Shown piece after piece: positions 60,630 to 64,000 of a stretch of 64,000 nt of DNA. How positions within the stretch are numbered: the first letter of the stretch is position 1; each line of letters begins with the position of its first letter. The notes under the pieces are model-generated. The model was not told where the DNA came from. It saw only the letters and a program-made list of their open reading frames with translations, and did not search any database. Location of the stretch: positions 806,001 through 870,000 of the forward strand of contig OZ241740.1 of the NCBI GenBank assembly GCA_965200975.1, written 5' to 3'. Origin of the DNA: S5-327 sp965200975. Lineage in GTDB: Bacteria > Chloroflexota > Dehalococcoidia > Lucifugimonadales > Australimonadaceae. The translations under genes were made by a program, and so were the position numbers.

Positions 60630-62620
60630 GGAGCGGAAGCGGCTGCGCCCGCCGCCGGAGAGGGGGCATAGGCGAACGTCCGCCTGGGCGCCGGCCACAG
60701 GGCGATTACCGTGCCGAGAATGACGAACGGCCCGGCCAGCCACATCCACCAGACCAGGGGGTTCAGCAGCAGCCGGAACGCGGCGGATGCGCCGTCGGGC
60801 TGCACTTCGCTGAATATCACATACAGGTCTTCGACGGGCGTCGAACGTATCGCGGCGCGGGTGGAAAGCATCTCGAACGCAGGGTAGACGCCCTGCCAGG
60901 CGCTCATCGTTCCGAGATCTTCGCCGCCGCGCGTAACGCGCAGGTCTGCGATGCGCTCCGTGCGGTCGGCGAACGTTTGGGTGCGGATGCCCGTGAACTC
61001 GACCTCGTAGGCGCCAATTTCGGCGCGTTCGCCGACCGTGAGGAAGACGTCGCGCTCGAGGTTGTAGAACGACGACCCGATGATGCCGAACGCAAGCATA
61101 ACGATGGCGACGTGCGCCACGTAGCCGCCGTAGCGAGGGCGGTTCGACGCTATAAGCTGCAGGAACGCGGCAGGATGCGAGGCGCCGGTCGAACGGCGGC
61201 GCGCGACTGTTCCCCGCGCCCACTCCTGCAGCACCGATACGCCGGCGAGCGCGCTCACTCCAACGCCGATAAGCACGACAGGATGGGTAATGCGGAGCGC
61301 GACTGCGGCGGCGGCCGTGAGCGCGAGCGCGAGCGCCGCGGGAACGGTAAGCGTCCGGCGGACGGTCGTCCACGTGGCGGAGCGCCACGGCAGGAGCGGG
61401 CCCACTCCCATCAGAAAGACGAGAGCCAGCAGCAGCGGGCCGTTCACCTGGTTGAAGAAGGGCTCGCCGACGGTGATGGTGCGCCCGACGGCAAGCTCGG
61501 AGATGAGCGGGAAAACGACGCCCCAGAGAGTGACGAAGGCCACGCCGAGAAGAAGCAGATTGTTGACGAGGAACGCCGTCTCGCGGGAGAGGGCGGACTC
61601 GAGGGTCGAAGCGCTCCGCAGCGACGCCATGCGGTAGAAGAAGAGCCCGAAAGAGGCAACCGTTACGACCCCCAGGAAAAGGAGGAACACCCAGCCCAGG
61701 GTCGAGGCGCCGAACGAGTGCACCGAGGGGACGGGCCCGCCGCGATTGATGAAGACGCCGAACGCTCCGAGGGCAAAGCTGATGTTCACCAGGGCGATGT
61801 TCCACATACGGAACATCCCCCGGCGCTTCTGGACCATAATCGAGTGGATGAACGCCGTGAGCGCCAGCCAGGGCATAAACGCCGCGTTCTCCACTGGATC
61901 CCACGCCCAGTAGCCGCCCCATCCGAGAATCGTGTACGCCCACCACGAGCCGAGGAGCAGGCCGATAGCGAGCAGCGCCCACGCCACGATGCCCCACGTC
62001 CGGCCCGCGTCCACCCAGTCGTCGTCGATGCGTCCGGAGAGCAGGCCGGCCACGGCGAATGAGAAGGGAACGGCGATGGCGATGAGTCCCGTCATGATGA
62101 GGGGAGGGTGGATGAACATGCCGGGATGCGTCAGCAAGGGATTGATGCCTCGTCCGTCTACAGGGGTCGCCGGCAGGACAGCGAACGGGTCGGCAAGGAA
62201 GAGCATGACGACGAGAAAGAAGATGAGGATGAGCATGAGAACGCCGTTGGCGTAGGGGCGAAGCGCGCCCAGGCGGCGGGGCGTCATCGCCATCGAGACG
62301 GACGCCATGCCGCTGAGGGCGAACGCTACGAATAACAGCGAGCCCTCGTTGCCGGCGTAGAAGGCGACCCACGTGTAGGCGCGGGGCATGGCGAGGTTGC
62401 TGTTCTCGGCGACGTAACGGATGCTGAAGTCGTTCTGCAGGAACGCCGTTACGAGCGCCGCGACGGCGACGAACAGCGTGAGCGTTACGACATAGCCTCC
62501 GCGCTGGGCGCTGACTATTGAGGGGTCGTGCCGCCGTTTCGCGCCAAGGAACGACACGATCGCGCTGTAGGACGCAAGCAGTAGGGCGATGAGAATCGCC
62601 GACGAGCCGAGGTTAGCCAT
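60626..62620 (-). CDS. ccmF: Cytochrome c heme lyase subunit CcmF
   Basis: A 664-residue polytopic membrane protein that joins heme to apocytochrome c. The WWD heme-handling region is WWAYTILGWGGYWAWDPVEN near residue 230; conserved histidines lie in THPGMFIHPPL and in VHSFGA. Length is normal. The ATG at 62620 overlaps the ccmH end by 8 nt. Transcribed with ccmH and the ccmI-like gene; no ccmE, ccmA-C or ccmG is seen in the window. Confidence 0.93.
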   Translation of the reverse strand: MANLGSSAILIALLLASYSAIVSFLGAKRRHDPSIVSAQRGGYVVTLTLFVAVAALVTAFLQNDFSIRYVAENSNLAMPRAYTWVAFYAGNEGSLLFVAFALSGMASVSMAMTPRRLGALRPYANGVLMLILIFFLVVMLFLADPFAVLPATPVDGRGINPLLTHPGMFIHPPLIMTGLIAIAVPFSFAVAGLLSGRIDDDWVDAGRTWGIVAWALLAIGLLLGSWWAYTILGWGGYWAWDPVENAAFMPWLALTAFIHSIMVQKRRGMFRMWNIALVNISFALGAFGVFINRGGPVPSVHSFGASTLGWVFLLFLGVVTVASFGLFFYRMASLRSASTLESALSRETAFLVNNLLLLGVAFVTLWGVVFPLISELAVGRTITVGEPFFNQVNGPLLLALVFLMGVGPLLPWRSATWTTVRRTLTVPAALALALTAAAAVALRITHPVVLIGVGVSALAGVSVLQEWARGTVARRRSTGASHPAAFLQLIASNRPRYGGYVAHVAIVMLAFGIIGSSFYNLERDVFLTVGERAEIGAYEVEFTGIRTQTFADRTERIADLRVTRGGEDLGTMSAWQGVYPAFEMLSTRAAIRSTPVEDLYVIFSEVQPDGASAAFRLLLNPLVWWMWLAGPFVILGTVIALWPAPRRTFAYAPSPAAGAAASAP

Positions 62621-63155
62621 TGCCGCCGCTGCTCCCGGGGGCGCCGCCGGCAAGCTCCCTGTCCACGATGTCGAGGTAGGATTCGAGTTCGTCGGCGGGG
62701 CTGTCGTCCGGTGCGCGGGACGCGTCCGCGTCCGCTCTCCGGCGCAGGCTCCGGACGGCGCACGCGACGGCGGCGGCGCCGAACAGAATAGCGACGGGCG
62801 GCGCCGCCCACGCGGCGAGCGAGAACCCGCGCGTCGGCGGAGAGGCGAGGACGCCCTCGCCGTAGGCGCTCACCAGCAGATCGACGATCTCGTCGTTGGT
62901 CGCGCCGGCGGCCAGCTGGTCGCGGATAGTCTGGCGCATAGTTTTGGCGAGCGGAGCATTGGACTGGTCGATGGACTGTCCGGCGCACTGCGGGCACATG
63001 ATGGCCTTGTAGAGGCCCTGGGCGCGTGCGTCGAGATCGGGCGGAAGCTCGTCGTAGGACTGCGCGCGCGCAGTGGCCGCCGCCGTCGCGGCGGCAATCA
63101 GGAGGAGAGTAAGGAGGGCGGCTGCGCGGCCGGCCCGAACAGGGAAGTACTCCAA
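62613..63155 (-). CDS. ccmH: Cytochrome c maturation protein CcmH
   Basis: A thiol reductase for apocytochrome c. The redox pair is C54/C57 in AIMCPQCAGQSI. A signal anchor (about 10-30) and a second transmembrane helix (about residues 113-133, after the SPPTRGF segment) give the usual topology. TTG at 63155 is chosen because the signal sequence follows directly (LEYFPVRAGR); an ATG at 63239 would add 28 residues. First gene of the operon. About 180 residues. Confidence 0.85.
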   Translation of the reverse strand: MEYFPVRAGRAAALLTLLLIAAATAAATARAQSYDELPPDLDARAQGLYKAIMCPQCAGQSIDQSNAPLAKTMRQTIRDQLAAGATNDEIVDLLVSAYGEGVLASPPTRGFSLAAWAAPPVAILFGAAAVACAVRSLRRRADADASRAPDDSPADELESYLDIVDRELAGGAPGSSGGNG

Positions 63156-63283
63156 CGTCGCACCGCCCCTAATCTTAGCAGCAGGCGGCCCCTGCTCGCG
63201 CAAAACGAGCTTTGGGGCGATACTACGGCCTGTCTCCACCGGCCAATGGCCGGCTCAGACGCTCAACTCCGGAGGTTGGACTG

Positions 63284-64000
63284 ATGGCGCCTTACACCCG
63301 CATATCCGGCGACTCTCACCTCGAGGTAGCCAACGAGCGATGGACGCACCGCATCGACGCCCGATTCCGCGACCGCGCTCCCCACACGGTGAAGCTGGAG
63401 ACCGGCGCCGACGCCACGCAGTTGGAGGACTTGCCCGCGGCGCAGAACCCGATGGACCTCTACGGCGGCAAGGGCCGCGACGTGTGGTACCCCGGCGGGC
63501 AGACGTACGAGACGACGCCCGGGACAGGCTCGCCTCAGCAGCGGGTGCAGGAGCAGCTGCAGGACGGCCTCGACGCGGAGGTGCTCTACCCCGCCGTAGT
63601 CGTCGGCCCGCGTCTGTGGATGAAAGTGAAGGACGACGACCTGCAGCGCGCGATATTCCGAGGCTGGAACGCGTGGATGGGCGAAGAGTACTGCGCCGAG
63701 GCGCCCGACCGGCTCTTCGGCATCGGCGCCATCCCCACGACGGGCGTCGACGACGCCGTTGCGGAGATCGAGTTCTGCAAGCGAGCGGGGCTCGCGGGCG
63801 TGCAGCTGCTCGCGTTTCCTAACGGCGGCGGTAAGCCGCTGCCCGAAGACGACCGCTTTTGGGCGGCGTCGCTCGATCTGCAGATGCCCGTCTCCATTCA
63901 CGTAGAGCTCGCCAAAACGGGCGAGAACGGCAAGCTGCTCGACTATCCGAAGCAGGACGGCAGGCTAACGACCGAACTGGCTTTTCAGGTGCAGCGGTTC
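63284..64000 (+). CDS. ACMSD-like amidohydrolase, 3' end outside window
   Basis: The first 239 codons of an amidohydrolase-2 family protein; the frame is open to the right edge. It starts MAPYTRISGDSHLEV (D-x-H metal motif), contains YGGKGRDVWYPGG, a central GIGAIPTTGVDDAV strand and SIHVELAKTG with a metal histidine, but the late catalytic aspartate lies beyond the window. GGAGG stands 8 nt before the ATG. It is the fourth such paralog here and is divergent from the ccm operon. Confidence 0.85.
   Translation, partial: MAPYTRISGDSHLEVANERWTHRIDARFRDRAPHTVKLETGADATQLEDLPAAQNPMDLYGGKGRDVWYPGGQTYETTPGTGSPQQRVQEQLQDGLDAEVLYPAVVVGPRLWMKVKDDDLQRAIFRGWNAWMGEEYCAEAPDRLFGIGAIPTTGVDDAVAEIEFCKRAGLAGVQLLAFPNGGGKPLPEDDRFWAASLDLQMPVSIHVELAKTGENGKLLDYPKQDGRLTTELAFQVQRF

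Noticed and set aside
63239..63253. CCGGCCA-A-TGGCCGG palindrome as a regulator site or terminator
   Set aside because: It is a single short GC palindrome upstream of the last gene with no second copy or context that supports a function; it only loosely resembles the hairpin at 16181.

Overview
The window is a GC-rich, gene-dense chromosomal segment with about 55 supportable protein genes, three tRNA genes, a TPP riboswitch and several families of short repeats. No rRNA, CRISPR array, integrase, transposase or phage gene was seen. The gene mix suggests a Chloroflexota bacterium, perhaps Dehalococcoidia or the SAR202 group. It includes three xanthine-dehydrogenase-type large subunits, four ACMSD-like amidohydrolases, an LLM-type oxidoreductase, a Rieske oxygenase, several MFS carriers, Ku/LigD, a PAC2 protein and an RCC1-repeat lipoprotein with a Thr/Pro linker. 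This assignment is inference from gene content only; no marker gene settles it.

Layout. 1-7 kb: the 3' end of threonine synthase, an RRM RNA-binding protein, and an operon for a complete three-subunit molybdenum hydroxylase followed by a MoaD-like protein and an aminotransferase. 7-12.4 kb (minus strand): a cupin, a full three-domain LigD, and a second molybdenum hydroxylase large subunit whose start is coupled to the LigD stop. 12.6-19.4 kb: a small membrane protein, a Rieske oxygenase, a Cas4-like nuclease, an amidohydrolase, shikimate dehydrogenase coupled to a NucS-like nuclease, and a LysR regulator. 19.4-26.5 kb: a penicillin-acylase-family hydrolase, an orphan fibronectin-III gene between perfect 37-bp inverted repeats, an NMT1-like binding protein, and a CitE-like lyase with a CaiB-type CoA transferase. 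26.6-30.3 kb: Ku with a degenerate ATP-dependent ligase, an amidohydrolase, and tRNA-Leu, -Gly and -Phe. 30.3-35.3 kb: two small proteins, an M20 hydrolase, an EamA transporter, and a thiamin operon (thiG and a thiE-thiS fusion) behind a TPP riboswitch and terminator. 35.5-43.7 kb: an amidohydrolase plus a third molybdenum hydroxylase, the RCC1 lipoprotein, a PAC2 protein, an MFS carrier and an epimerase-like protein. 43.7-45.1 kb: an EVE-domain/nuclease gene bounded by 71-bp direct repeats, which looks like an insertion. 45-53.5 kb: MFS carriers, a D-aminoacylase, an LLM oxidoreductase, an ArfB-like rescue factor, a selenoprotein gene and small zinc-ribbon and coiled-coil proteins. 53.5-57.2 kb: a long leader region and a surface-protein gene broken at a C10 tract. 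57.3-63.2 kb: a HAD phosphatase, an ABC ATPase and a cytochrome c maturation operon (ccmH, ccmF, ccmI-like). The right end holds a fourth amidohydrolase, cut by the window edge.

Main result: positions 50424-51617 encode one selenoprotein of the glycine/betaine/D-proline reductase B family. An in-frame TGA at 50892-50894 fits a U-P-N-C redox motif and is followed by a hairpin with the spacing and GGUC loop of a bacterial SECIS element; ordinary gene calling would split this gene in two. Other leads are the direct-repeat-flanked EVE nuclease, the pseudo-ligase beside Ku, a dispersed hairpin repeat family that often occurs as inverted pairs, and the homopolymer-broken surface gene.
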